Below, one piece after another: positions 17,179 through 25,479 of a stretch of DNA of 36,765 nucleotides. The translations under genes and the position numbers were made by a program. Source of the DNA: CAVRZY01 sp963725415 (lineage in GTDB: Bacteria > Acidobacteriota > Terriglobia > Bryobacterales > Bryobacteraceae). The notes under the pieces were generated by a model. That model saw only the letters and a list, made by a program, of their open reading frames with translations. It was not told where the DNA came from and did no database searches. The stretch's first letter is position 1. Every line of letters starts with the position of its first letter. The DNA is taken from assembly GCA_963725415.1 (NCBI GenBank), contig CAVRZY010000123.1, positions 1-36,765 of the forward strand. The letters run 5' to 3'.

Positions 17179-18072
17179 ATGCATAGTAACGTGACTTACG
17201 ACATGGTTATCCTCGGCAATTACACCAAGGATACGATTGTCTCCGCATCGGGCACCAGGATGGTGGATGGCGGTGGTTTCAATTACGGCGCCCATGTCGC
17301 CGCCATGATGGGTTTGAAGACGGCTGCGGTGACCCGGTTGTCCAGGGAAGATATGCATGTCGTCTACGCCCTCATTCAACTGGGCATCGCTGTGTTTCCA
17401 ACCTATACTCCTCATTCCACCTGCTTGCGCCTCTATTACCCGACCTCTAATGTGGACGAGCGCGTTCTATCGGTCACCCACACCGCCGGAGCCTTCACGC
17501 CCGACCAAGTGAAGGATCTCCAAGCCCGGGCGTTTCTCATTAACGCCTCGACTCGCGGAGAGGTGGGTTTGGAAGTCATCCGGGAATTGAGAACGAAAGA
17601 CGCCCTGCTCGCTGCCGATGCACAGGGGTTCGTCCGGGTTATCGCCCCAGACGGCACGCTGGTGTACGAGGAGTGGCCTGAAAAACAGCAGGTGCTCTCT
17701 CACATGGACATCCTGAAGGCCGATGCGGTGGAGGCGGAAATGCTGACCGGCCAGGGCGATCTGAGAGCCGCCGCGCAAGCCATAGCAGCTTGGGGGCCCA
17801 GGGAGATCGTGCTGACTCACCGCGATGGGGTGCTGGTCCTGGCCGGCGGTCAGTTCTATGAGGCGCCGTTCTGCCCGCGCCAACTGGTCGGGCGCTCTGG
17901 ACGAGGCGATACTTGCATCGCATCGTATGTAGCCAAACGCTTGACCGCTTCTCCCGAGCAGGCCACCGTCTGGGCCGCGGCCGTCACCAGCCTAAAACTG
18001 GAAGCCGAGGGTCCCATCAGGAGAAAGATTGACGATGTGGAAGAACTGATTGGCCGGATCTACAAGGGGTAG
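17179..18072 (+). CDS. PfkB-family carbohydrate kinase, Thermotoga inositol-locus type
   Basis: 297 residues. The early glycine motif is DGGGFNYGAHVAAMMG (30-45). The anion-hole motif reads GRSGRGDTCIA (238-248) instead of the usual DTTGAGDT, with the catalytic base D244 kept. The segment LLAADAQGFVRV and the GR-G-RGDTC motif match my memory of T. maritima TM0415, a PfkB protein in that organism's inositol locus. It is the last gene of the plus-strand unit, 17 bases after the transporter stop. It may phosphorylate an inositol or a ring-opened product; the substrate is unknown. Kinase family is sure. Confidence 0.85.
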   Translation: MHSNVTYDMVILGNYTKDTIVSASGTRMVDGGGFNYGAHVAAMMGLKTAAVTRLSREDMHVVYALIQLGIAVFPTYTPHSTCLRLYYPTSNVDERVLSVTHTAGAFTPDQVKDLQARAFLINASTRGEVGLEVIRELRTKDALLAADAQGFVRVIAPDGTLVYEEWPEKQQVLSHMDILKADAVEAEMLTGQGDLRAAAQAIAAWGPREIVLTHRDGVLVLAGGQFYEAPFCPRQLVGRSGRGDTCIASYVAKRLTASPEQATVWAAAVTSLKLEAEGPIRRKIDDVEELIGRIYKG

Positions 18073-18136
18073 CAGGCGATCGCGCGGCTGGCCGGGAATT
18101 CTCACCGTGACAGGACGTGACATTGCTCTCGATCTT

Positions 18137-18200
18137 GTGGCGCAGCCTCTCCAGGCTGCCGTCTCGGCACTTGTGCCGAGAGCAACAAGTGGCGTCGAGA
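18137..18200. repeat. REP element, left half (split by an IS)
   Basis: The first 45 bases (18137-18181, starting GTGGCGCAGCCTCTCCAGGC) match 32474-32518 with one difference. They contain the hairpins CAGCCTCTCCAGGCTG and TCTCGGCACTTGTGCCGAGA. The matching right half of the REP (GCGCGGCAGGCC ... TGCGCCAC) is found at 18771-18802, on the other side of the IS remnant. Confidence 0.75.
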
Positions 18201-18770
18201 CGAGTCTCCGAACTCCTGATCTCGTGGAATTTAGGCTGACTCAAGTTTGTGCACCAGGCGGAGATCCGTGCCTGGGAAAGTGGTCTCGATGGCCGGGAGT
18301 TCTTCGCAGAGGTAACGGTCAGAGTCTTGGTGTTGGGGTCAGGGAGGAGGTCCACTTCCGTGTTGTAGATTGGTCGCAGCAACGCCCGGGCGTCATCGGA
18401 ACGCGCCAACTTCTCGCGCACGGTCGAGGCCATGCTGGTCTCTGCCTGATACGCAAGCATCTTGAGGGTATCGATGCAGTGTTTTCTGCAGTTCCTGGTA
18501 GCGCTGCACCTCGGCGGTGAGAACCCCCGGCCCCCGCCGCGGCGGTGGCCGGAAGAAGCCAGCGGCGCCTGACGACCAACTGGCTGGTGAACATGCGGAA
18601 ACTCTTGAGATCTTTCTCCTCCTGCTGAAACACCGGCAGGCAACCGTGTAAACACACCACCTTGCCATCCTGTGGCTGGAAGGCGATGTCGTTGGTGATC
18701 GGGGTCAGACCGTCTGGGAAGATCGGCAGTTGCAACTGGGGTTAGGCGAGATCAGGAGTTCGGAGACTCG
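18201..18770 (-). mobile_element. Internally deleted insertion sequence with 24-bp inverted repeats
   Basis: A perfect 24-base inverted repeat bounds the element: 18201-18224 (beginning cgagtctccgaactcctgat) and its reverse complement at 18747-18770. Inside, on the minus strand, are the N-terminal and C-terminal parts of one transposase with the middle missing, giving a 570-bp, MITE-like remnant. It sits inside a REP element. The short flanks GAGTCTC and GAGACTC may be the edges of a target duplication with one mismatch, or part of the REP palindrome. Confidence 0.75.
18231..18735 (-). pseudogene. Transposase remnant (N- and C-terminal pieces, frameshifted)
   Basis: From the TTG at 18735 the minus strand reads LQLPIFPDGLTPITND ... 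DGKVVCLHGCLPVFQQ ... FRMFTSQLVV, the usual N-terminus of a large IS transposase family. After several frame changes it reads AMLAYQAETSMA-like text, then DDARALLRPIYNTEVDLLPD and, in another frame, RYLCEELPAIETTFPGTDLR LVHKLESA with a stop at 18231-18233, matching the same family's C-terminus. The catalytic middle is absent, so the gene is dead. I recognise the family by wording but cannot name its IS group. Confidence 0.75.
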
Positions 18771-19050
18771 GCGCGGCAGGCCAAGGGTCTGCGCCACACA
18801 ACACACCTACGTCTGCCGCACCACCTCAAAGCCTGGCTGGCACCGATGCGGTCGATACCCTTGGTACGGCCGCCGTAGAAGATCACGCGGTGCAAGCCGA
18901 CACCCTAGGATTCCAGCGTCGCGACTCGGCCGACTTCAGCGTCCAGGACCAGCCCCACCGACACAAGCGCACGTAAGGCGGCACAGATGCAAACAGGGGC
19001 ATCCCCGGTATCCCGGAGCAGGGGCGATCCGGAACGTCTCGCAGTGCGGT
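18771..19050. other. Gene-free stretch holding the right half of the split REP
   Basis: 18771-18802 resembles 32530-32553 of the intact REP. The rest has no convincing open frame on either strand. One minus-strand segment (about 18840-18900) reads HRVIFYGGRTKGIDRIGASQ without start or stop context, possibly debris of another gene. Confidence 0.5.
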
Positions 19051-19971
19051 TCATTGTCGTCTTTTCTTGTCCAAGACGGCAAGAGATGTCACACTACAAG
19101 TCGTGTTGTCCGGTGCCCTGTCGCACAGGATTCTCACCTTCCAGCCGAGGTCCTTCGCTGCGAATAGCTGAGACGAGCGAACATCCTCCGCCTTGAACAA
19201 GCCGCACTTGATTGCGGTGGGAACGTCAGTCGTGAACTCCAAACCCTTGTAGTCCGCGAGCCAGAGACTTACTCGCATCCCCTCCGGGCCCACGCGCTCT
19301 GGATTCAAAGCCAGAAAACTGGTAAGGGTGCCTTCGTAGACGTTGGCTTGTTTGGCAGTGACGCCGACGGGCGGCAGTGCTTTCTTCTCCTCGGCCGTCG
19401 GCTCGGGCGCTGGCGTCTTTCGAGGGTTGGTCACCTTGCCGATCAGTTGGGCATCAGATTCCAGGCGGACCGACAACTCCGTGACGCTGTCGGGGATCCG
19501 GAACACTGCCTCCACGAAAATCTCATCGTGCTTCTCCAGCGTGCCCCGAATCATTTTCCGCATCGAGCCGCCGGGCAAGTTAGTCGGCTGCGCGATCCAG
19601 TCCGGCGGAGTCCTGCCCGCCCCGTAATGTCGGTAAGCATCAGACCGGCTGCTTTTCAGCGGCCCACCTGGTTGTGACTCAAACTCAGCCAGGAAACAAT
19701 CCACGAAGAAAGCCACGTTGATGGGTTCCTGGACTGAGCCCCTCATCTTGACTGCAACAAGGCTTTCGCCCGTGCCAGCCCGAAGTTCCGGTCGCCCGTA
19801 GCCAGGCCCGATGAATGTCACAGACATCTTGACGGGAATCGCTTCCTCAATAATGTAGGCATCGACCGTTTTCAGGCCGAGCCTGGCGAGATCCTGTGCA
19901 CTGGATGGTGCCGCACCCGCCCCGCATAGGGCCACAGCATAACCCAGCGTCATAAAGACACGGCAAGACAA
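19051..19971 (-). CDS. Hypothetical exported protein
   Basis: About 306 residues, function not recognised. The TTG at 19971 was chosen because a full GGAGGTGA Shine-Dalgarno sits four bases upstream; another TTG at 19998 has no such signal. The N-terminus (VFMTLGYAVALCGAGAAPSSAQ) looks like a signal peptide, so the protein is probably periplasmic or secreted. The mature part is mostly beta-like with no repeats or obvious catalytic motif. A TPAPEPTAEEKK linker near residue 205 separates two halves. It lies alone between two decayed insertion sequences, so it may be cargo or a survivor of rearrangement. No homology is claimed. Confidence 0.65.
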   Translation of the reverse strand: MSCRVFMTLGYAVALCGAGAAPSSAQDLARLGLKTVDAYIIEEAIPVKMSVTFIGPGYGRPELRAGTGESLVAVKMRGSVQEPINVAFFVDCFLAEFESQPGGPLKSSRSDAYRHYGAGRTPPDWIAQPTNLPGGSMRKMIRGTLEKHDEIFVEAVFRIPDSVTELSVRLESDAQLIGKVTNPRKTPAPEPTAEEKKALPPVGVTAKQANVYEGTLTSFLALNPERVGPEGMRVSLWLADYKGLEFTTDVPTAIKCGLFKAEDVRSSQLFAAKDLGWKVRILCDRAPDNTTCSVTSLAVLDKKRRQ

Positions 19972-20310
19972 AAGGTCACCTCCATTGTCGGAGTCCAAGG
20001 GCTACAACATATCAGGGTCGGAGACCTCAAAGCCCACATCCGGAGCGATTATACTCCTGCCACACCCTGAGCACCACAGCGAGAATTGTGCAATTCCGCG
20101 ATTCAGACACTGGGGAAGGGCGTGGGGCTCGGATGGCGGCTCGGTGTGCGGGAGCGGAGGGAAAAACGGAGAAAGCTGAAGAAACCGACCGGGAGTTCTG
20201 CCAAGCAAGATCGAGCCGGGGATGGAATTCCCAGCACCGCCTGGGCTGGAGGCGGCGAGTTGGAGGGAAGGGTGGGCTGGCAAAGAGCGGGAGGAGACTG
20301 CGCGAAGTTC
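19972..20310 (-). other. Upstream region of the hypothetical gene; no gene seen
   Basis: On the minus strand a perfect TATAAT (20053-20048) lies about 80 bases before the TTG at 19971, but no good -35 box is at the usual distance. The rest is GC-rich, palindrome-poor, and probably includes the end of the neighbouring IS. Confidence 0.35.
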
Positions 20311-20999
20311 TCAGGGCGGCCGGGCATTTTCGAGCAGATGCTGAACATCTCTTTTGAGCCGACGCATTTTCTGCAGCAACCGGTTGCGCGCCGTCTCTCC
20401 GAGTTGGAGCAGGATTTCGGCCAGCTCCAGCAGCAACAGCAGGCAGAAGCGTTGGCGGCAGTAGAGCGCCACCACCTCCACGGTGGGGCCCGAGCATGCC
20501 GAGCGCGCGCGATTCCCAGCAGGGTTTGGGGCTGGGCAGGCGGCGCCGGGGCAGGCAGGCCCTGGCGGGCGGCCAGGGTCTGTTGCCGTTTGAGTTCGCG
20601 CGGGAGGATGAGCGGCGGCTTGGGGCGTCGAAGACTCGACCCTTGGGGGTCCTTCTGATCGCGGCAGCGAGCCGGCGGGGCCTTGGGTCCGGCTTCAGGA
20701 CCCAGGGCGCTGATCAGACCGCCGGAGCGCCGCGCCAGCGGGTAGGCATGATAGGCCGCGGGGCCGTGGAGCTTTAGGCTGATCTGGCTAGCCACATAAA
20801 GCCAAACCGGCTCGTCCTCTCTTGGGCGGGGGCGGAGATAGCTTTCCGCCAGCCGGTCCAGAACCTGGCGGGAGATGAGACGGCGGAACAGGCCGGCCGC
20901 GGCGGCTTCCGAGGCCGTCTCCAGGTAGTCCAGCTCGCCCTGGCGCAGGGCCTCCAGCACGAACGGGGGGTCATGTTGGAAGGCCACCAGGTCCATCAT
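20311..20999 (-). pseudogene. Transposase of a DUF6788-associated IS, internally damaged
   Basis: From ATG 20999 the minus strand reads MMDLVAFQHDPPFVLEALRQ ... LFRRLISRQVLDRLAESYL ... VWLYVASQISLKLHGPAAYH ... GGLISALGPE, the start of a transposase found behind DUF6788 genes. After about residue 100 the frame turns into Pro/Arg-rich text. A coding-like ending appears in another frame (VEVVALYCRQRFCLLLLLEL ... LLQKMRRLKRDVQHLLENARPP, stop 20311-20313). Since 20311-20999 is not a multiple of three, at least one frameshift and probably an internal deletion separate the two parts. Confidence 0.65.
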
Positions 21000-21409
21000 T
21001 TTCTTGGCCTGCGCGCAGCCGCCGCAGGAGCAGGCCGCCGCAAGCTCTGCTCCAAGCGGTCGATGGTCACCAGCATGCGCCGGTGCAGTTTCACCAGCGC
21101 GGCGCGGGCCTGCCGGAAGCGGCGATAGTTTTCGGTCAGATGGCGCAGGCGTGCGCGCTCCCCAGCCGGGAGCGTGCGCAGCCGGGTCTTGCCTGTCTCG
21201 GACCAGGAAAGCACGGTGGAGGAATGCCGCGGTCCCTGTGGAGAGGCGCAGTGGCAGGCGGGCTTGCCACAGCGGGTCTGGAGTTGGTAGACGGAGCCTT
21301 TGAGGAGTTGGCGCAGGGGCAGGAGTTCTCCCAAGCGCCGCTGATAGTCGGCCAGCAGGGTCTTCAAGGTCTGGCGCAGACGGCTGGCCGGATGCATTGG
21401 AGGGCTCAA
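20996..21409 (-). CDS. DUF6788-type small protein of an insertion sequence
   Basis: 137 residues. The core GSVYQLQTRCGKPACHCASP and WSETGKTRLRTLPAGE, followed by a helical LTENYRRFRQARAALVKLHR stretch, is the pattern of DUF6788 proteins, small genes that commonly precede a transposase. The CGKPACHC part looks like a small metal-binding turn. Its stop overlaps the transposase ATG in ATGATGA, so the two were co-translated. Function in transposition is unknown. It appears intact, whereas the transposase after it is broken. Confidence 0.75.
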   Translation of the reverse strand: MSPPMHPASRLRQTLKTLLADYQRRLGELLPLRQLLKGSVYQLQTRCGKPACHCASPQGPRHSSTVLSWSETGKTRLRTLPAGERARLRHLTENYRRFRQARAALVKLHRRMLVTIDRLEQSLRRPAPAAAARRPRK

Positions 21410-21736
21410 GGTAGACCTTCTTCTTTATGCTATATATCATAAAAACATAAAGATGCCAAGACCTTTTCTGCAAAAAATGAGTGAGGGACTAAACTTTTTT
21501 TCGAGGCGGGCAAAGCGGGGCCCCTGGGCGCCGGGTGGCGGCGGCCCCGGGCGGCTTCCCACCGCCCGCCATCAGCCGGGTTTTGCCAACCCTGCCTATC
21601 CCGGGGCGGCCGCCCGCCCCGTAGTCTATTTTAGTGTCTGAATCGCAGAAGCGAAAGGCCTGAGCAACGGCCGCACCATGGGCTTATATCGACAGAAAAA
21701 AACGCCTCAATAGGCCTGATGTCTGGCTTCTCCCCT
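21410..21736. other. Intergenic region: IS end, palindrome and possible terminator
   Basis: Upstream of the DUF6788 gene is an 18-of-20 palindrome TTTATGCTATATATCATAAA (21424-21443), AT-rich and possibly the IS promoter or terminal structure. Next comes a very GC-rich stretch (about 21505-21625) with several short palindromes. At 21696-21715, on the minus strand and just after the E1 gene, a small hairpin GCCTATTGAGGC followed by a seven-T run may be a weak terminator for the E1 gene. Confidence 0.4.
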
Positions 21737-23845
21737 TCAATACCCCAGAATCCTCTCCGCCTCGCGGACCAGGTCGTCGATCTGGGGGAGAATGGCCTCT
21801 TCGAGTTGCGGGTGGTAGCCGACCCAGGTGTCGAGGGCGGCGACGCGGCCTGGGGGGGCATCCAGGCGGTCGAATAGCTCGCTGGCGATGCGGGCGGCCA
21901 GTTCGGCGCCGTAGCCCCAGGAGAGGCAGTCCTCGTGGGCGATCAGGACGCGGTTGGTTTTCTCGACCGAAGCCCAGATAGCCTCCCAGTCGTAAGGGGC
22001 CAGACAGCGCAGGTCGATGACCTCGATGCTCCACTCGGGGTTCTTCTTCTCGATCAACAGCGCGGCCTGAAGGGATTTCTGCACCACTGCGCCGTAGGTC
22101 ACGATGGTGAGAGTGTGACCGGTCTTCACAACGCTGGCTTTGCCGAAGGGGATCAGGAATTCGCTGCCGGGATGCGGGGAGCGGTTGTAGGGCTCGCGGT
22201 ACAGGCGCTTGTGCTCGAGGAACAGGACCGGGTCGTCGGCGCGGAGCGCGGTGCGCAACAGACCGCAGGCGTCGAGCGCATTGGAAGGCATGACGACGCG
22301 GAGGCCCGGGATATGGGTGAACTCGACCTCGCCGCACTGGCTGTGGTAGATGGCGCCGCCGCTCAAGTACCCGCCAACGGCCACGCGCACGACCACCGGG
22401 CAGCAGAAGCCGTTGTTGGAACGCCAGCGCATGGTGGCCAGTTCATTGCGAAGCTGCATCATGGCCGGCCAGATGTAATCGAAGAACTGGATCTCGGCCA
22501 CAGGCTTCAGGCCGCGGGTAGCCAGGCCGATGGCGCGGCCGACAATGGCGGCCTCGGCCAGCGGGGTGTTGAAACAGCGGTGGGCGCCGAATTCGGTTTG
22601 CAGTCCGGCGGTGGCTTTGAAGACGCCGCCCTTGCCTTTGACTTCCTTGAGGTTCTCCTCGCGGCTGCAATCGGCGACATCCTCGCCGAAGACCACGAGG
22701 AGAGGGTTGCGGCGCATCTCCTCGGCCAAGGTGAGGTTGATCTCGTCGATCATGGTCCTGGGCGGGCCTTCGAAAAGCGGCGGAGTCGAGAACTGGTCTG
22801 AAGTGGGGTCGATCTTGTCCGAATAGAGATGGAGTAACGCCGAGCCAGGCGCCGGGGGTTGCGCGCGCAAGGCCCGCTCAGTGGCACGGTGGACTTCTTG
22901 GTCGGTTTCGTGAGTGATGCGCTGGAGCGCCTGCCGGTCCAGGACGCCCTCCGAGACCAGCCACTCCGGGAATCGCGGGATCGGATCGCGGGCTGCTTCG
23001 GCCTCGCGCTCGGCAGCGGTCTTGTAAAGGCGCTCGTCGTCAGAGAGGGAGTGGGAATAGGGGCGGATGACGTGCGCGTGGACTAGCGCGGGGCCTTTGC
23101 CTTGGCGGCAGTAAGCCACCGCTTCGCGCATGGCGTGATAGGAGGCGATGAAGTCCGTGCCATCCACCTCCTGGATGAGGAGGTTAGGAAAGCCGTTCAG
23201 CAGCCTGGAGATGCTGCCGCCGGCGGTCTGGCATTCCACCGGCACGGAGATGGCGTAGCCGTTGTCCTCGATCAGCACCAGCAGGGGAAGGCTTTTCAAG
23301 CAGGCGGCGTTTATGGCTTCCCAGAACTCTCCCTCGCTGGTGGCGCCGTCGCCGGCAGTGGCCAGGGTGACCTCGTCAGCCTGCGGGTGAAGGAAGCGGC
23401 TGGCTTCAGCACAGCCGACGGCCTGGAGGAACTGGGTGCCGGTGGGCGAGGAGGCGGAGACAATGTGGAGCTTGGGGGAACCCCAGTGGCAGGGCATCTG
23501 GCGGCCGCCGGAAGCGACGCCTTCGACGGCCCCGACTGCGTCGAGCAGCATATCCTCGGCGGTGACGCCCAGCATCAGGCAGAGAGCGCGGTCGCGGTAG
23601 TAGGTGTAGAACCAATCGTAGCCGGGACGGAGGACCATTCCGGCGGCGGCCAGAACGGCCTCGTGACCCGCGCCGCTGACCTGAAAGTAAATGCGGTTCT
23701 GCCGCTTCAGAAGGATTTCCCGGTCATCCAGGCGCCGGGACAAGTGCATGACGCGGAAGGCTCGGATCAACTCTTCCGGCTCGAGTCCCCCGAACCGGCT
23801 GGCGAGGTCGGATGCAACCCGCAAGGTGGTGCGCGTGGCCATCAA
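21737..23845 (-). CDS. 2-oxoacid dehydrogenase E1, alpha and beta subunits fused (branched-chain type)
   Basis: 702 residues. The first half is E1-alpha: the thiamine-diphosphate motif GDGATSEGEFWEAINA runs from 165 to about N195 (LIEDNGYAIS). The second half (from about 365, MIDEINLTLAEEMRRNPLLV) is E1-beta: FGEDVADCSREE, FNTPLAEAAIVG, AEIQFFDYIWPA, and VEVIDLRCLAPYDWEA-like wording near the end. Fusion in one chain is known in several phyla, including Acidobacteria. It decarboxylates a 2-oxoacid and passes the acyl group to an E2 lipoyl protein, not present here. Branched-chain oxoacid is the likely substrate; pyruvate is possible. It runs divergently from serS. Confidence 0.9.
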   Translation of the reverse strand: MMATRTTLRVASDLASRFGGLEPEELIRAFRVMHLSRRLDDREILLKRQNRIYFQVSGAGHEAVLAAAGMVLRPGYDWFYTYYRDRALCLMLGVTAEDMLLDAVGAVEGVASGGRQMPCHWGSPKLHIVSASSPTGTQFLQAVGCAEASRFLHPQADEVTLATAGDGATSEGEFWEAINAACLKSLPLLVLIEDNGYAISVPVECQTAGGSISRLLNGFPNLLIQEVDGTDFIASYHAMREAVAYCRQGKGPALVHAHVIRPYSHSLSDDERLYKTAAEREAEAARDPIPRFPEWLVSEGVLDRQALQRITHETDQEVHRATERALRAQPPAPGSALLHLYSDKIDPTSDQFSTPPLFEGPPRTMIDEINLTLAEEMRRNPLLVVFGEDVADCSREENLKEVKGKGGVFKATAGLQTEFGAHRCFNTPLAEAAIVGRAIGLATRGLKPVAEIQFFDYIWPAMMQLRNELATMRWRSNNGFCCPVVVRVAVGGYLSGGAIYHSQCGEVEFTHIPGLRVVMPSNALDACGLLRTALRADDPVLFLEHKRLYREPYNRSPHPGSEFLIPFGKASVVKTGHTLTIVTYGAVVQKSLQAALLIEKKNPEWSIEVIDLRCLAPYDWEAIWASVEKTNRVLIAHEDCLSWGYGAELAARIASELFDRLDAPPGRVAALDTWVGYHPQLEEAILPQIDDLVREAERILGY

Positions 23846-23971
23846 AAAGCGCCTCCCAGTAAAGTGTAGCCCAGAAAGGCAGCCGCCAGCCGTTAGCCTC
23901 TAGCCGCTAGGGTGGACTCTTTGCAGCGGCATTTCTGGGACACAGGCAATTGCACAGCAGGCTGGGTTAGC

Positions 23972-25264
23972 ATGGAACAAGTGCACGATCTATCGTTTTT
24001 CCGATCGAATCTGGACTGGATCGCCGGGCGGCTGGCGACGCGCGGGTTCACGCTGGAGGTCGAGCAGTTCCGCGAACTGGATGGGCGGCGCCGCGCTGCG
24101 GTGACCGAGACCCAGCAACTGAAGGCATTGCGGAACACCGAGAGCGCCGAGATCAGCAAGCTCCGCCAGCAGGGGATTGACACCTCGGAGCGCCAGCAAA
24201 AGGTCCGGGAAATCGGGGAGCGGATCACAGCGCTCGACACGCAGGTGCAGGAGTTGGACGAGAAGTTTCGCCAGTGGCTGGCGGGGATTCCGAACATCCC
24301 GCACGAGTCCGTGCCGACCGGCAGGAGCGAGGAAGACAACGTCGAGGTGCGACGATGGGGGCAGCCGCGCCAGTTCGATTTCGATCCAAAGGCGCACTGG
24401 GACCTGGGGCCGGCGCTCGGGGTTTTGGACCTGGAGCGAGCGGCCAAGGTCACAGGAGCGCGGTTCGCGGTCTACTGGGGTTTGGGAGCCAAGCTGGAGC
24501 GCGCGTTGATCAACTTCATGCTGGATGTCCACACGCGTGAACATGGCTACACGGAAGTGCTGCCTCCGTTCCTGATCAATTCCGCCAGCCTGTTCGGAAC
24601 CGGCCAGTTGCCCAAGTTCGCCGAAGACCTGTTCAAATGCGAGGGAGTGGATTTCTGGCTGGCGCCCACAGGCGAGGTGCCGGTGACGAACCTGTTCCGG
24701 AATGAAACCCTGGACGCCGAGCGGCTGCCCATCCGCCTGTGCGCGTACACGCCCTGTTTCCGCAGTGAAGCCGGCTCGTACGGCCGCGACGTTCGCGGAA
24801 TCATTCGCCAGCACCAGTTTCAGAAAGTCGAACTGGTCGAATTCACGCGGCCGGAGCAGAGCTACCAGGAGCTGGAGAGACTGACCGCCGACGCCGAGGA
24901 CATCCTGGAACGTCTGGGCCTGCCTTACCGCAGGGTGGTGCTCTCGACCGGGGATCTGGGGTTTTCATCGGCCAAGACCTACGACATCGAGGTCTGGCTG
25001 CCGGGATTGAACGAATACAAGGAGATCTCTTCGTGTTCCAATTTCGAGGCCTTCCAGGCACGGCGGGCGGGGATACGAGTAAAGGCGGGCAAGGGGAAAT
25101 CCGAATTCGCGCATACCCTGAACGGCAGTGGGCTGGCGATCGGGCGGACCTGGGTGGCGGTCGTCGAGAACTGTCAGCAGGCCGACGGCAGCGTGGTGGT
25201 GCCGGAGGCGCTGCGAAGCTACCTCAGCGCCGAGCGGATTACGCGGGACGGGGGATTTCACTGA
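23972..25264 (+). CDS. serS: Seryl-tRNA synthetase
   Basis: 430 residues, normal length. An N-terminal coiled-coil arm for tRNA-Ser (about 30-110, many Glu/Arg/Gln) is followed by the class II core. Motif 2 reads CFRSEAGSYGRDVRGIIRQH and QFQKVELV; motif 3 reads LNGSGLAIGRTWVAVVE. EISSCSNFEAFQARRAGIR is the serine-specific loop. ATG 23972 was chosen because MEQVHDLSFFRSNLD matches the family's start; upstream ATG 23912 adds an unrelated 20 residues. It charges tRNA-Ser with serine in the cytoplasm. No leader element such as a T-box was recognised upstream. Confidence 0.97.
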   Translation: MEQVHDLSFFRSNLDWIAGRLATRGFTLEVEQFRELDGRRRAAVTETQQLKALRNTESAEISKLRQQGIDTSERQQKVREIGERITALDTQVQELDEKFRQWLAGIPNIPHESVPTGRSEEDNVEVRRWGQPRQFDFDPKAHWDLGPALGVLDLERAAKVTGARFAVYWGLGAKLERALINFMLDVHTREHGYTEVLPPFLINSASLFGTGQLPKFAEDLFKCEGVDFWLAPTGEVPVTNLFRNETLDAERLPIRLCAYTPCFRSEAGSYGRDVRGIIRQHQFQKVELVEFTRPEQSYQELERLTADAEDILERLGLPYRRVVLSTGDLGFSSAKTYDIEVWLPGLNEYKEISSCSNFEAFQARRAGIRVKAGKGKSEFAHTLNGSGLAIGRTWVAVVENCQQADGSVVVPEALRSYLSAERITRDGGFH

Positions 25265-25432
25265 GGGGACAGGGGCTGGCAGAGCGAGCCAGTCACAAGC
25301 GTCGCAAGGAAATCGTAGATCGTCCAACCGTTGTGTTTCCTGTTACTTAGCGGCTCTGGAGCCAGAAAGCAGGCCGGATAGCAGGGGTGCGGGCGGATAC
25401 ACTGAAACCGGTAGTTCACTACTCCTGGGTAC

Positions 25433-25468
25433 CGAGCCCGAGTCAGGGATGACCCGGGCTCGCTTTTT
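25433..25468 (+). terminator. Rho-independent terminator directly before a Shine-Dalgarno
   Basis: Stem CGAGCCCG (25433-25440) pairs with CGGGCTCG (25455-25462), followed by C and TTTTT (25464-25468). The next bases are GGAGG, the ribosome-binding site of the gene starting at 25480. It can end serS transcripts, or act as an attenuator if a promoter lies in 25265-25432. Confidence 0.75.
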
Positions 25469-25479
25469 GGAGGCTTATC

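Noticed and set aside
20103..21473. 456-codon minus-strand frame as one protein
   Set aside because: It strings together an off-frame reading of DUF6788, the true start of the transposase and Arg/Pro-rich noise; the individual genes were annotated instead.
21505..21625. GC-rich palindromes as a terminator or replication origin
   Set aside because: No T-run and no ordered repeats; more likely the end of the decayed IS.
21737..25264. E1 dehydrogenase and serS as one functional unit
   Set aside because: They are divergent, with different roles; neighbouring position alone gives no link.
25265..25432. Possible riboswitch before the exported protein
   Set aside because: A terminator follows, but no conserved core of the classes considered (cyclic-di-GMP-I, cyclic-di-GMP-II, fluoride) could be recognised; kept only as a question in the findings.
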